Below are positions 18,061 to 26,871 of a stretch of 64,000 bases of DNA, piece after piece. A program made the position numbers and the translations under genes. This stretch comes from UBA1479 sp048263775 (GTDB taxonomy: Bacteria > Pseudomonadota > Alphaproteobacteria > Rhodospirillales > Casp-alpha2), in assembly GCA_048263775.1 (NCBI GenBank), contig JBLXDU010000012.1:62001-126000 (forward strand). The letters are read 5' to 3'. How positions within the stretch are numbered: position 1 is the stretch's first letter; each line of letters opens with the position of its first letter. The notes beneath the pieces are model-generated. The model worked only from the letters and a program-made list of their open reading frames with translations. It searched no databases and was not told the DNA's origin.

Positions 18061-18882
18061 GTGCCCAATGCCTTCGACATCGATCCCGACCGCGTCGCCG
18101 CCATTCTGCGCGAAACGGCGGAGACGGAAATTCTGCCGCGCTTCCGCACTCTGGCAAGCCACGAGATTTCGGAAAAGAACCCGGGCGATCTGGTGACCGT
18201 CGCCGACCAGGCCTCGGAAGCCATGCTGACCCGCCGTCTCGCGGATCTGATACCGGGGGCCCTGATCGTCGGCGAGGAAGCCCATGAAGTCAGCCCGGAG
18301 GCCCTTGGCGAGATCAATGATGCCCCCTGGGCCTGGATCATCGACCCCCTGGACGGCACCCATAATTTCGCCCACGGCACACCGCGCTTCGCGATGATCC
18401 TGGCCCTCGCCCGGCGCGGCGAGACCGCCATGGGCTGGATCCTCGACCCCATGGGCGATCATCTTGCCTTTGCGGAAGCAGGGGCCGGTGCCACCATCGA
18501 CGGCACGCCTCTGCACCTGGGAGATGCCGGCCCGGTCGCCGCCATGACCGGATCTCTCGGCAACAAGTTCGCGGACCGTCTGCGCGCCCGCGCCGGAACA
18601 CCCGGGGCCCCGGCAATCCCCAAGGCGTTTCTGCGCTATCGCTGCGTCGGCCTGGAATACATGGATCTGGCGCGGGGCAAACTTGATTTCGCGCGCTATG
18701 CCGGAAAGCTGATGCCCTGGGACCATGCGGCGGGGGTGCTGCTGCATGGCGAAGCCGGCGGCAAGGCGGCCATGACCGGCGACGGGCGATCCTATGCCCC
18801 CGGCATGGCGCGGCCCGGCGACGCGTTGCTGCTGGCCCCCGACATGCCGGCTTGGACAGCGCTCGACCGTCTAATGTCCTAA
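18061..18882 (+). CDS. inositol monophosphatase family protein
   Basis: The 273-residue protein shows the IMPase family metal-binding motifs: GEEAHE (Glu), IIDPLDGTHNFAHG (Asp-Pro-Leu-Asp-Gly-Thr) and the late PWDHAAG. These coordinate two or three Mg2+ ions for hydrolysis of a phosphomonoester such as inositol phosphate or a related sugar or nucleotide phosphate. GTG 18061 is the only sensible start after the previous gene ends; the frame is open further upstream but overlaps that gene. No specific substrate can be assigned. Confidence 0.88.
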   Translation: MPNAFDIDPDRVAAILRETAETEILPRFRTLASHEISEKNPGDLVTVADQASEAMLTRRLADLIPGALIVGEEAHEVSPEALGEINDAPWAWIIDPLDGTHNFAHGTPRFAMILALARRGETAMGWILDPMGDHLAFAEAGAGATIDGTPLHLGDAGPVAAMTGSLGNKFADRLRARAGTPGAPAIPKAFLRYRCVGLEYMDLARGKLDFARYAGKLMPWDHAAGVLLHGEAGGKAAMTGDGRSYAPGMARPGDALLLAPDMPAWTALDRLMS

Positions 18883-18967
18883 GACATATCCCGCCTTGCC
18901 CCGACGCGTTGAGGGCGCTACCAAACGGGACGGCATTTACATCTGAAACGATTTCGAAGGAGGCGGC

Positions 18968-19837
18968 ATGGCACGCTGCGCATTCATCGGCTTGGGCGTC
19001 ATGGGCTATCCCATGGCCGGACATCTGGCGAAAAACGGCCATCAGGTCACCGTCTATAACCGCACCACGGCCAAGGCCGAGAAATGGGCGGCCGATCACG
19101 GCGGCGCGTTCGGCAAGACACCCGCGGAAGCCGCCAAAGGGGCGGAATTCGTGTTTTCCTGCGTCGGCAATGACGACGACCTGCGCGCCGTCACGTTTGG
19201 TGATGACGGCATGCTGGCGGGCATGGCGGACGGCACGATCCTGATCGATCACACCACCGCATCGGCTGCCGTGGCCCGCGAGATCGCGGCCAAGGCAGCG
19301 GAAGTGGGGATCGGCTTCATCGACGGCCCCGTGTCGGGCGGTCAGGCGGGGGCCGAGAACGGCGTGCTGACCGTCATGTGCGGCGGCGGGGACGGGGATT
19401 TCGCCCGCGCCGAGCCTGTGATCCAGGCCTATGCCCGCGCCGTCACCCTGCTGGGGCCCGTGGGCTCGGGCCAGCTATGCAAGATGGTCAACCAGATCTG
19501 CATCGCCGGGCTGCTTCAGGGACTGTCCGAAGGGCTCGACTTCGGCATGCGCGCCGGGCTCGACGTCAAACAGGTGCTCGACGTGATTTCCAAAGGTGCG
19601 GCGCAAAGCTGGCAGATGGAAAACCGCGGCAAGACCATGGCCGACGACCAGTTCGACTTCGGCTTCGCCGTCGACTGGATGCGCAAGGACCTGGGCATCT
19701 GCTTCGCCGAGGCCGAGGCCAACGGCGCCGAACTCGCGGTCACCCGTATCGTCGACGGCTACTACAAGGACGTCCAGGACATGGGCGGGGCGCGCTGGGA
19801 CACTTCGTCGCTGATCCGCAGGCTGCGCCGCAAATAG
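18968..19837 (+). CDS. NAD(P)-dependent oxidoreductase, beta-hydroxyacid dehydrogenase family
   Basis: The 289-residue enzyme begins with a Rossmann motif FIGLGVMGYPMAGHL (6-20), has the substrate signature DGPVSGGQAGAENG (119-132), and keeps the catalytic lysine K172 in GSGQLCKMVNQ. This is the 3-hydroxyisobutyrate/tartronate-semialdehyde/glyoxylate reductase family. It oxidises or reduces a short beta-hydroxyacid. AAGGAGG lies just ahead of the ATG. A YjbR-family gene follows 28 bases later. Substrate is not assignable from sequence alone. Confidence 0.88.
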   Translation: MARCAFIGLGVMGYPMAGHLAKNGHQVTVYNRTTAKAEKWAADHGGAFGKTPAEAAKGAEFVFSCVGNDDDLRAVTFGDDGMLAGMADGTILIDHTTASAAVAREIAAKAAEVGIGFIDGPVSGGQAGAENGVLTVMCGGGDGDFARAEPVIQAYARAVTLLGPVGSGQLCKMVNQICIAGLLQGLSEGLDFGMRAGLDVKQVLDVISKGAAQSWQMENRGKTMADDQFDFGFAVDWMRKDLGICFAEAEANGAELAVTRIVDGYYKDVQDMGGARWDTSSLIRRLRRK

Positions 19838-19865
19838 GGCACAGTCTTCGGGGAAGGGGGCGGCC

Positions 19866-20228
19866 ATGACGTATGACGAGTTCAACGCCTTCTGCCGAAC
19901 ACTGCCGGCCGCGACCCATGTCGTACAATGGGGCGGATCGGACGTGTGGAAGGTCGGCGGCAAGGTATTCGCCATCGGCGGCTGGAACGCCGGCGATCTC
20001 GCCGGTATCACCTTCAAGGTCTCGGAATTCGCCTATGACGTTCTGCGCGATATGCCGGGCCTGCGCCCGGCCCCTTATCTGGCGTCACGCGGCATGAAAT
20101 GGATCCAGCATTATGCCGAACCGGGATTGAGTGACGGCGACCTCAAGGACCACCTCGCGGAATCGCACCGCCTCGTCTCGCTGGGCCTGACCAAGAAACT
20201 GCAACGTGAACTGGGATTGAATCAGTAA
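19866..20228 (+). CDS. MmcQ/YjbR family protein
   Basis: The 120-residue protein fits the MmcQ/YjbR family: an N-terminal YDEFNAFCRTLPAA, a central WKVGGKVFAIGGW strand pair, and PYLASRGMKWIQHY, which resembles the family's conserved W(I/V) core. Members have a CyaY-like, DNA-binding-type fold and unassigned function. GGGGAAGGGGG precedes the ATG. The stop lies only nine bases from the convergent lipoprotein gene. Confidence 0.85.
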   Translation: MTYDEFNAFCRTLPAATHVVQWGGSDVWKVGGKVFAIGGWNAGDLAGITFKVSEFAYDVLRDMPGLRPAPYLASRGMKWIQHYAEPGLSDGDLKDHLAESHRLVSLGLTKKLQRELGLNQ

Positions 20229-20237
20229 GCCTGACCG

Positions 20238-20855
20238 TCAGCGCAGACTGATCTGCATCTGCGGCGTGGCGCGGTAGATGTTGGGGATGCGGTAAATATA
20301 GACCTTGGTGCGCGGGCCACGGGCGGGGAAATCCTTCACCTCGTCGGCGTTATGGCTGATCACCTTGGTGTCGGTGATGACGCGCAGTTCACCCGACGTG
20401 TTCAGGCCCGATTGGACGATCTGGTCTTTCTGGCTTTTCCCCAGGGAGCGGCCCAGCATGTTTACGATGCGGGTTTCCTTGTTGTAGGCGATACCGAAGA
20501 TATGCTCGTTACGGCGCAGGAAGGTAACCGACTTGGCCTGCAGCAGGTCGCCCTCGCGATGCCAGTGCATCTTGAAATAACCTTGCTTGATGTAGCTGAA
20601 ATCGGATGCGTCCGGGTCGCGCTCGATATCCGCCTTCAGCTTCTTGACCTCATCGACTTCCTGCGCCCCCTGGACCTTGCCGTCCTTGAGCGCACCGTAT
20701 AGCCGCGTATCGACCATGTAGCCGGAGAACGTAAGCTTGTAATAGCCGCGCCGATCCAATTCGATCTCGGCGTCGAAGCGCGCCGGCAGATAACAGCCGG
20801 AAAGCGCGACCGCGGCGACAAGAAGGATCAGAAGAGGGCGGAGACGGCGGCGCAT
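20238..20855 (-). CDS. putative lipoprotein of unknown function
   Basis: The 205-residue protein starts with a basic stretch and a hydrophobic helix ending in lipobox ALSGC (lipidated C21), so it should be a periplasm-facing lipoprotein. The mature part (strand-rich, about 25-205) includes VTFLRRNEHIFGIAYNKE and ends KVYIYRIPNIYRATPQMQISLR. I recognise no domain. It is next to the convergent YjbR-like gene and 77 bases downstream of mazG on the same strand. Confidence 0.7.
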   Translation of the reverse strand: MRRRLRPLLILLVAAVALSGCYLPARFDAEIELDRRGYYKLTFSGYMVDTRLYGALKDGKVQGAQEVDEVKKLKADIERDPDASDFSYIKQGYFKMHWHREGDLLQAKSVTFLRRNEHIFGIAYNKETRIVNMLGRSLGKSQKDQIVQSGLNTSGELRVITDTKVISHNADEVKDFPARGPRTKVYIYRIPNIYRATPQMQISLR

Positions 20856-20932
20856 GCGGAAACTCGGGCTCTCAAGCGGTTTAAGTCCTTCAACCTTCTA
20901 GCCTATTGCGGCCGTCCGGTCAGCGGTTTTGA

Positions 20933-21760
20933 TTATTGGGCGGACGTGTCATGCGCCTTTTCGGCCTGCCAGGCGGCCTCCATCTCGTCCAGGCCGGCAC
21001 TCGCCGGGTCGCGGCCGTCGGCCCGCAGGCGTTTTTCCATGCGGCGGAAGCGGTCTTCGAACTTGTGATTGCCCTGGCGCAGTGCCGTTTCCGGATCGAT
21101 CTTAAGGTGTCGGGCCAGGTTGGCGACAGCGAACAGCAAATCGCCCATTTCCTCCTCGACCCGCGCCGGAGAGCCTCCGGCGGACATCTCGGCCCGCAGT
21201 TCGGCCAGTTCTTCCTCGATCTTGGCGATCACCGGTTCGGCCTCCGGCCAATCGAAGCCGATGCGGGCAGCGCGTTTCTGAAGCTTTTCCGCACGGGTGA
21301 GGGCGGGAAGGGGGATCGCCACGCCGTCCAATGCGCTGGCGTCTTCCGCCGGCGTCTCGCCCTTTTCCGCCCGCTCCTTGGCTTTCAGGTCTTCCCAATG
21401 AACGGTCTGGGCCTCGGCCGAATTGATTTCCGTATCGCCGAATACATGGGGGTGGCGGCGGATCATCTTGTCGGCGATGGCGCGGGCCACGTCGTCGTAA
21501 TCGAAATGCCCCGCTTCCTCGGCCATGCGGGCGTGGAAGAAGACTTGCAGCAGCAGATCACCCAACTCGTCCCGCAATCCCGCCATGTCGCCCCGTTGGA
21601 TCGCATCGGCGACCTCGTAGGCTTCCTCAATGGTGTAGGGGGCGATGGTCTTAAAGGTCTGCTCCACATCCCAAGGGCAGCCGCCGTCGGGATCGCGCAG
21701 TTTGGCCATCACGGCACGCAGGCGGTCGGTTGGGTTCGGATTGCTCAGGTCGTCGGACAC
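20933..21760 (-). CDS. mazG: nucleoside triphosphate pyrophosphohydrolase MazG
   Basis: The 275-residue protein has two MazG domains, as in E. coli MazG. The first has CPWD...EEAYEVADAI and DELGDLLLQVFFHA. The second has EEELAELRAEM and EEEMGDLLFAVANLARHL. The paired acidic EExxE and ExxD motifs bind Mg2+ for hydrolysis of NTPs to NMP and pyrophosphate, a role in nucleotide clean-up and stringent-response tuning. It is 19 bases downstream of the aminotransferase gene on the same strand. Confidence 0.95.
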   Translation of the reverse strand: MSDDLSNPNPTDRLRAVMAKLRDPDGGCPWDVEQTFKTIAPYTIEEAYEVADAIQRGDMAGLRDELGDLLLQVFFHARMAEEAGHFDYDDVARAIADKMIRRHPHVFGDTEINSAEAQTVHWEDLKAKERAEKGETPAEDASALDGVAIPLPALTRAEKLQKRAARIGFDWPEAEPVIAKIEEELAELRAEMSAGGSPARVEEEMGDLLFAVANLARHLKIDPETALRQGNHKFEDRFRRMEKRLRADGRDPASAGLDEMEAAWQAEKAHDTSAQ

Positions 21761-21779
21761 GTCGATGGCTTTCCCTGGT

Positions 21780-23045
21780 TCAATCGGTCAGCGATGCCGC
21801 GGCCTTGGCGATGGCCGCGATCGTTTTCGCCACGTCGTCGTCGGTCAGCGCAAGACAGGGGTAGAACTTGCTGGGCCCCTTGAAAATGCCCTGTTCCCGC
21901 AGGATGGCGTTGAACCGCGCCGCCTTTTTCGCATCATTGCGGATCACGTCGCGATAATTGTGCATCGGGCCCCCGGCGAAGACGATGTCGAACAGCACCG
22001 GACAGCCGGCGACATGATGCGTCTGGCCCGCCGCCGACAGGTGTTCGTTGATGGCGTTTATCAGCTTTTCGCCGACCGCGTACAAATGGTCGTACTGGCC
22101 AGGTCGGCGCAGAATTTCCATGGTCTTGAGGCCTGCCACGGCAGCGACGGGATTACCGCTCAGGGTGCCGATCTGCATCAGCGCCTTGTCCTTGCCGACC
22201 ATGCCGGCGTCGAAATGGGCCATGATGTGGGCCTTTCCGGCGATCGCCGCCAGGGGGAAGCCGCCGCCGATGATCTTGCCCAGGGTGCAGACGTCGGGCG
22301 TCACGCCGTAAACCTCCTGCGCGCCGCCATAGGCCAGACGGAACCCGGTTACGACCTCATCGAAGATCAGCACCATGCCGTGACGTGTGCATTCATCGCG
22401 CAGGGCCTCAAGGAAACCGGGCAGGGGCGGGATGATGCGCTGCAACGGCTCGACAATGACGGCAGCAATCTCGTGGCCGTGTTCGGCGATCAGCGAGCGG
22501 AAGAATTCGATATCGTTATAGGGGGCGATCAGCATCTCATTGCGCACGGCGTCCGGAATGCCCGCCGAGTCCGGCACGGCCACGGGATAGTTCATCATCC
22601 GGTCGGGCGCCAGGCTCATCAGGCCTTCCGCCGACATCCCGTGGTAGCCGCCTTCGAACTTGAGGATCTTGTCCCGCCCCGTATGGGCGCGGGCCAGGCG
22701 CATGGCGTACATGTCGGCCTCGCTGCCCGTGCTGGCAAAGCGGACCTGTTGGGCGCAGGCCACGGCGCGGCAGATTTCCTCGGCCAGTTCAATGCCGTGG
22801 GCGTTGCTGGCGAAGAAGGTCGACCCCTTGGCCACCTGTTCCTGCACGGCCTCGACGACCTCGGGATGGCAATGGCCCAGGATCATGGGGCCGGAGCCGA
22901 TCAGGTAGTCGATGTATTCGTTGCCGTCCTCGTCCCAGATATGCGCTCCCTTGCCCTCGCGAATCACGAAACTGGCGTCGAAATTGCCGAAACCGGCGCC
23001 GGGCAGTACGGCGCGGGCGCGTTCTACGAGGTCTTGCTGGGTCAT
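21780..23045 (-). CDS. class III aminotransferase, glutamate-1-semialdehyde-aminomutase-like
   Basis: The 421-residue PLP enzyme has the fold-type I signatures of class III aminotransferases: STGSEADMYAMRLAR (about 105-119), the FDEVVTGFR stretch with D229, and the Schiff-base lysine K257 in TLGKIIGGG. Overall it most resembles glutamate-1-semialdehyde 2,1-aminomutase-like proteins rather than ornithine or GABA enzymes. Because such paralogues often act on other amino acids or amines, I do not call it hemL. It lies beside mazG and divergent from the VOC gene at 23174. Confidence 0.85.
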   Translation of the reverse strand: MTQQDLVERARAVLPGAGFGNFDASFVIREGKGAHIWDEDGNEYIDYLIGSGPMILGHCHPEVVEAVQEQVAKGSTFFASNAHGIELAEEICRAVACAQQVRFASTGSEADMYAMRLARAHTGRDKILKFEGGYHGMSAEGLMSLAPDRMMNYPVAVPDSAGIPDAVRNEMLIAPYNDIEFFRSLIAEHGHEIAAVIVEPLQRIIPPLPGFLEALRDECTRHGMVLIFDEVVTGFRLAYGGAQEVYGVTPDVCTLGKIIGGGFPLAAIAGKAHIMAHFDAGMVGKDKALMQIGTLSGNPVAAVAGLKTMEILRRPGQYDHLYAVGEKLINAINEHLSAAGQTHHVAGCPVLFDIVFAGGPMHNYRDVIRNDAKKAARFNAILREQGIFKGPSKFYPCLALTDDDVAKTIAAIAKAAASLTD

Positions 23046-23173
23046 GGTCGGTGGTCTCGTCGGCTGGAGGAGGGGGAATACGCGATCGACGATGGATGGT
23101 AGGGAACCCCGACACCTTCACACAAGGGCCATCCGGTCGCAGTATACAGGCCACCGCAAATGCAGAGGCCACC

Positions 23174-23560
23174 ATGATCGACCATATCTCCATCGCCGTC
23201 TCGAACCTTGCCGCCAGCGCGGCGTTCTACGAAGCCGTTCTGGAGCCGCTCGGCCTGACGCGACTGGTCGATCGGCCGCATACGGTCGGTTTCGGTAAAC
23301 GCTATCCGGAATTCTGGCTCAATGCGCGGCCGGGTATGGCGGCGGCGGATGCTAACACGGGCATGCACGTGTGTTTGCGCGCACGAACCACGGCGGCGGT
23401 CACGGCGTTCCACGCGGCGGCCCTGGCGGGCGGCGGGGCGGATGCTGGCGCGCCAGGTATGCGCGATGCCTCCATGGGACCGTACTTTGCTGCCTTCATC
23501 CTCGATCCCGACGGCAACAAGATCGAGGCGGCGAGCTTCCCTGCGGCCGAGACCGGGTGA
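23174..23560 (+). CDS. VOC (glyoxalase/dioxygenase fold) family protein
   Basis: The 128-residue product shows the paired beta-alpha-beta-beta-beta modules of the vicinal-oxygen-chelate fold: MIDHISIAVSNLAASAAFYEAVLEPLGL at the start and PYFAAFILDPDGNKIEA near the end. The DPDGNKIE segment holds the metal-ligand glutamate. Members range from glyoxalase I-like isomerases to resistance proteins, so the substrate is unknown. ATG 23174 has AGAGG upstream. A decayed relative of this protein appears at 25776. Confidence 0.82.
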   Translation: MIDHISIAVSNLAASAAFYEAVLEPLGLTRLVDRPHTVGFGKRYPEFWLNARPGMAAADANTGMHVCLRARTTAAVTAFHAAALAGGGADAGAPGMRDASMGPYFAAFILDPDGNKIEAASFPAAETG

Positions 23561-23565
23561 GGCGG

Positions 23566-24531
23566 CTATCCCGCGGAAAACCCCCGGTCGGCCAACTGTT
23601 CCTCCGTCACCGGAATCTCGATCCCGTCGCTTTGCACGTTTCGCAATTTCACCAACGCCGCCGACACCAGCGTGCCGGCGGCCGGCGTGGGGGACCGTCC
23701 GGCACGGGTGATCAAGGACACCGTGCGGTGGATGGGCGGGGCCAGACGGATCGCCGGAATGCCTTCCGACGCCATGGCCTGGGCCACCAACCCCGGCACC
23801 GCGGCGATTCCCAGCCCCTCACGCACCATGCGGATCAGCCCCCAAACGGACGACACCTCGTAGGCCAGCCCGCTGACCGCAAGCTGGCCCGCCGCATGTT
23901 CCTTGAGAATACCCCGGATGCCGCTTTCACCGGACATGCCCACGGCCGGATGGTCGTTGAACACATCCCAGGCGAGGGGGCCTTCGTGCGCCGCCAGGGG
24001 ATGCGTCGGCGGACAGACGAGGTGGAAGGCGTCTCGCATCACCGGCGTGGCGTCGAAATCGGCATCGGGGAGGGCGACGGTCGTGAAGGCCAGGTCCATG
24101 TCGCCGGCACGGACGCGCTCGATCGCCTCCGCCGTCAGGATTTCGATGATCCGCACGCGGATTCCCGGATATTGGGCTGCCATTTCCTTGATCGCCGGAA
24201 CCAGGACCGAGGTAATCATCGTCGCCGTCGCACCAACGACGACCAGACCCTGTTGACGGTCCACATGGGCCCGCAGGTCCTCCATGCCGCGCTCCAGGTC
24301 TTCAGTGAAGCGGCGGGCGACAATGGCGAACTGCCGACCGTGGGTCGTCGGTTCGACATGCCGGGTCGTGCGGTCGAACAGCCGCAGCCCCAGTTCCAGT
24401 TCCAGGTTCTTGACGGAATTGGTCAGCGCCGATTGCGTCATGTTGAGCACGGCCGCCGCCTTGGTGAAGCTGGCCTGTTCCATGACGGCAAGAAAAGCGC
24501 GCAGTTGGCGGAGGGTGATGCTGTTATTCAT
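23566..24531 (-). CDS. LysR family transcriptional regulator
   Basis: The 321-residue regulator has an N-terminal winged helix-turn-helix (about 5-65, AFLAVMEQASFTKAAAVLNMTQSALTNSV) and a C-terminal periplasmic-binding-like effector domain (about 90-290). It is divergent from the TauD-like dioxygenase gene with a 94-base AT-rich region between, the classic arrangement for LysR control of a neighbour. The likely targets are that dioxygenase gene and itself. The effector is unknown. Confidence 0.92.
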   Translation of the reverse strand: MNNSITLRQLRAFLAVMEQASFTKAAAVLNMTQSALTNSVKNLELELGLRLFDRTTRHVEPTTHGRQFAIVARRFTEDLERGMEDLRAHVDRQQGLVVVGATATMITSVLVPAIKEMAAQYPGIRVRIIEILTAEAIERVRAGDMDLAFTTVALPDADFDATPVMRDAFHLVCPPTHPLAAHEGPLAWDVFNDHPAVGMSGESGIRGILKEHAAGQLAVSGLAYEVSSVWGLIRMVREGLGIAAVPGLVAQAMASEGIPAIRLAPPIHRTVSLITRAGRSPTPAAGTLVSAALVKLRNVQSDGIEIPVTEEQLADRGFSAG

Positions 24532-24625
24532 ATGACAAATATATCAATCAATTAAAAAAACAAAATAGACAAATAACTGATCAAACCTGATGGTGTTTCC
24601 GCCAAACAACTTGCGGGAGTGGACC
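24532..24625. promoter_or_regulatory. AT-rich divergent promoter region, LysR gene / dioxygenase gene
   Basis: The 94 bases between the two divergent starts are much richer in A and T than the flanks, with ATATGACAAATATATCAATC at 24530-24549 and A tracts. This is where a LysR protein would bind. No single T-N11-A box can be chosen with confidence. Confidence 0.45.
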
Positions 24626-25732
24626 ATGACGAACCTAGCCCTCAAAGACACCGTCGATACGGTGCATGACATGACATCGGCTGACCTGACCCCCGGGCCG
24701 GTTGGCGGCCCCGGCGCCTGGCGGGGTCCGGACATGGCGGCATCCGGCATCTGGATCGAACATCTGACCGAGGGCGAGATCGCCGAAATCGACGCGGCCA
24801 TCCGCGCCCATCATGCCAACGATCTGGGCATGGCGGATATCGGGCCTGAGACCTTCCATCTTCCGACCCTGGGTCCGCGCCTGAAGAAATTGCGCGACGA
24901 GGTCGTCAACGGACGTGGTTTCGTGCTGCTTCGCGGGTTTCCGGTTGATCGTTACAGCGTCACGGAATCTGCCATTGGCTACTTGGGGCTGGGCTCCTAC
25001 ATCGGCGGCTTCCGTCCCAGCAATGCCAAGGGGCATCTGCTGGGCCATGTGCGTGACATCGGACGCAACATCAAGGACCCGACCACGCGATATTACCAGA
25101 CCAACCGCGGCCTCGAATTCCATACGGACAGCGTTGATATCGTCGGGTTGCTCTGCCTGAAAACGGCCAAATCCGGCGGCGCCAGCCGCATCGTCAGCTC
25201 CGTGACCCTGCACGACGTGATCCGCGAACGGCGGCCCGACCTGTGGCGGGCACTGTTCAATGCCTTTCCCACCGACCGCCGCGGTGAAATCCCACCGGGG
25301 ATGAAGCCCTGGTTCGACGTGCCCGTGTTCAATTGGCACGCCGGCCATCTGACGACGATGTACGTGGGGCAGTACATCCGCTCTGCCCAGGAACTGTTTC
25401 CGGAGGCGCGCCGCCTGACGGACCTTGAGGTCGAGGCCATGGACTACCTGGATACGCTCTGCAACGACCCGGAATTCTATCTGTCCATGGATTTCCTGCC
25501 AGGCGACATCCAGCTGCTGCACAATCATCAGATCCTGCATTCGCGCACGGATTACGAGGATTGGCCGGAGATCGAAAACCGGCGGCATCTGTTGCGCCTG
25601 TGGCTGGCGCCCGATATCGGCCGCCCATTGCCGCCGGTGTTCGAGCCGCGCTACGGCAACCTGACACCGGGCGACCGGGGAGGGATTTTCACCGAAAGCA
25701 CCAAGCTGACGTTTTCGCTGTCTCCCACATAA
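24626..25732 (+). CDS. TauD/TfdA-like Fe(II)/2-oxoglutarate dioxygenase
   Basis: The 368-residue protein carries the facial triad of the TauD/TfdA superfamily: H166 and D168 in LEFHTDSVD, and H305 in QILHSRTDYED. It also has R324 (RRHLLRLWL) to bind 2-oxoglutarate. It should hydroxylate or cleave a small acidic or amine substrate. The late RRHLLRLWL segment resembles TauD-type enzymes acting on small organic acids. ATG 24626 is preceded by GGGAG; an in-frame ATG at 24590 lacks a site. The adjacent LysR gene is the likely regulator. Confidence 0.85.
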   Translation: MTNLALKDTVDTVHDMTSADLTPGPVGGPGAWRGPDMAASGIWIEHLTEGEIAEIDAAIRAHHANDLGMADIGPETFHLPTLGPRLKKLRDEVVNGRGFVLLRGFPVDRYSVTESAIGYLGLGSYIGGFRPSNAKGHLLGHVRDIGRNIKDPTTRYYQTNRGLEFHTDSVDIVGLLCLKTAKSGGASRIVSSVTLHDVIRERRPDLWRALFNAFPTDRRGEIPPGMKPWFDVPVFNWHAGHLTTMYVGQYIRSAQELFPEARRLTDLEVEAMDYLDTLCNDPEFYLSMDFLPGDIQLLHNHQILHSRTDYEDWPEIENRRHLLRLWLAPDIGRPLPPVFEPRYGNLTPGDRGGIFTESTKLTFSLSPT

Positions 25733-25775
25733 CGCGGGGCGCCGCGACCAATTCGGCGCGGCAGCTTCACCGGCA

Positions 25776-25919
25776 GCGTTCCCACGCAGCGGAAATTGAA
25801 ATCTCAGCGCTGACGGCTGCGCGTCCGGCATCGCGAGCGATGCATTGATGGGGCCGCACTTCGTCGTCTTCATCGGTTATCGCGATGCCAACAAGATCGA
25901 GACGGCGGCGTTGTTCGAA
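25776..25919 (+). pseudogene. decayed VOC-family gene remnant
   Basis: Translated in one frame, this stretch gives SDALMGPHFVVFIGYRDANK followed by IETAALF. It aligns with MGPYFAAFILDPDGNK and IEAASF of the intact VOC protein at 23174. The upstream part (TTCCCACGCAGCG) also resembles the intact gene's TTCCACGCGGCG but is out of frame and is followed by an in-frame stop. Only the C-terminal third is recognisable, so it is a relic rather than a working gene. Confidence 0.6.
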
Positions 25920-26079
25920 AGAACGAGGGATAACGGAGCACGGTGGCGGGCCAAGCGTCCCCCCTTCGCTCATCATCATTTATCGCATAATGTATATTAT
26001 GGAAAATATTTGATATGTATTTTTATTCAGATACTTAGATTCACAGATGAATCCGTCACTGAATCATCAGCACACACCG
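25920..26079. other. AT-rich spacer without recognisable gene
   Basis: Between the VOC remnant and the convergent MBL gene the sequence becomes markedly AT-rich (around 25975-26060). I see no coding frame with family resemblance and no clear terminator. It probably marks an insertion or deletion scar near the remnant. Confidence 0.4.
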
Positions 26080-26862
26080 TTAGGAGTCCGGCACATCCAA
26101 TTCCATACCGTCGTAAGCCACCTCTACCCCTTCGGGCACATAGTCCGTGAGCGTGTCGTAATCGATGCGCGGGCTCATATGGGTGATGACCATGCGCTGG
26201 GGCTGGATGCGCTCGCGAAGTTCAAGCGCGGCGTCGACATGCAAATGCGTCGGATGCTCATGCCAAGCGAATACGCCGACGATCCAGGTATGCACCCCCT
26301 GTACCGCTGCCACACCTTGGTCGGTCATGCGCACCAAGTCCGTCGTATAGGCCAGCGGCCCGAAGCGGAGCCCATGGGTGGTCGAAAAGCCGTGATCCTG
26401 TTCGAACGCCAGGCCGTCGATGCCGCCGGCGGTGAACGGAGTGCCGGCCTCATAGACGTTAGCCGTCAGTGTCGGCTTGTAATAATGCTCCGTACCGGCA
26501 TGCAGCGGCGCCAGGACATAGGCGAAGCGTTCTTGAACCGCCGCCAAGGTTTCCGCGTCGGTCCATAGCGGAATGGCGACCCCCATGGCGCGGTTGATGC
26601 TGCGGATATCGTCAATGCCGTGCAGATGGTCCGCATGACCATGGGTCAGCACCAGACCATCCAGATGCCGCACACCCGTGCGCAGCATCTGTTCCCGGAA
26701 ATCCGGTGCCGTGTCGATTAACAGCCGCTTGCCGGCTTTTTCAATCAGGATCGACGGCCGGGTGCGGCGGTTCTTGGGGTTTTTCGGATCGCAATCACCC
26801 CATCCGGCCTCGATCGAGGGAACCCCGCTGGAAGCACCCGAGCCCAGGATCGTGACCTTCAT
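26080..26862 (-). CDS. MBL-fold metal-dependent hydrolase (PhnP-like)
   Basis: The 260-residue protein has the metallo-beta-lactamase motif THGHADHLHGID, with H74, H76, D78 and H79, plus a DTAPDF strand and a late His in ITHMS. It is most like PhnP/RNase Z-type phosphodiesterases. In related alphaproteobacteria this gene directly follows metG and tatD, as here, where it begins nine bases after the tatD stop. The natural substrate is not known. Confidence 0.88.
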   Translation of the reverse strand: MKVTILGSGASSGVPSIEAGWGDCDPKNPKNRRTRPSILIEKAGKRLLIDTAPDFREQMLRTGVRHLDGLVLTHGHADHLHGIDDIRSINRAMGVAIPLWTDAETLAAVQERFAYVLAPLHAGTEHYYKPTLTANVYEAGTPFTAGGIDGLAFEQDHGFSTTHGLRFGPLAYTTDLVRMTDQGVAAVQGVHTWIVGVFAWHEHPTHLHVDAALELRERIQPQRMVITHMSPRIDYDTLTDYVPEGVEVAYDGMELDVPDS

Positions 26863-26871
26863 TTCCGGTCC

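Noticed and set aside
21645..23102. A 485-residue plus-strand frame across mazG and the aminotransferase gene
   Set aside because: It covers two clearly recognised minus-strand genes and their gap, so it is a high-GC shadow frame.
25741..25762. GCCGCG/CGCGGC hairpin after the dioxygenase gene as terminator
   Set aside because: No T run follows the stem, and the stem may be part of the decayed VOC sequence.
25845..26150. A full 101-residue VOC gene at 25845
   Set aside because: Only about 25 residues match VOC proteins, then the frame runs into unrelated AT-rich sequence and overlaps the MBL gene, so it is listed as a remnant.
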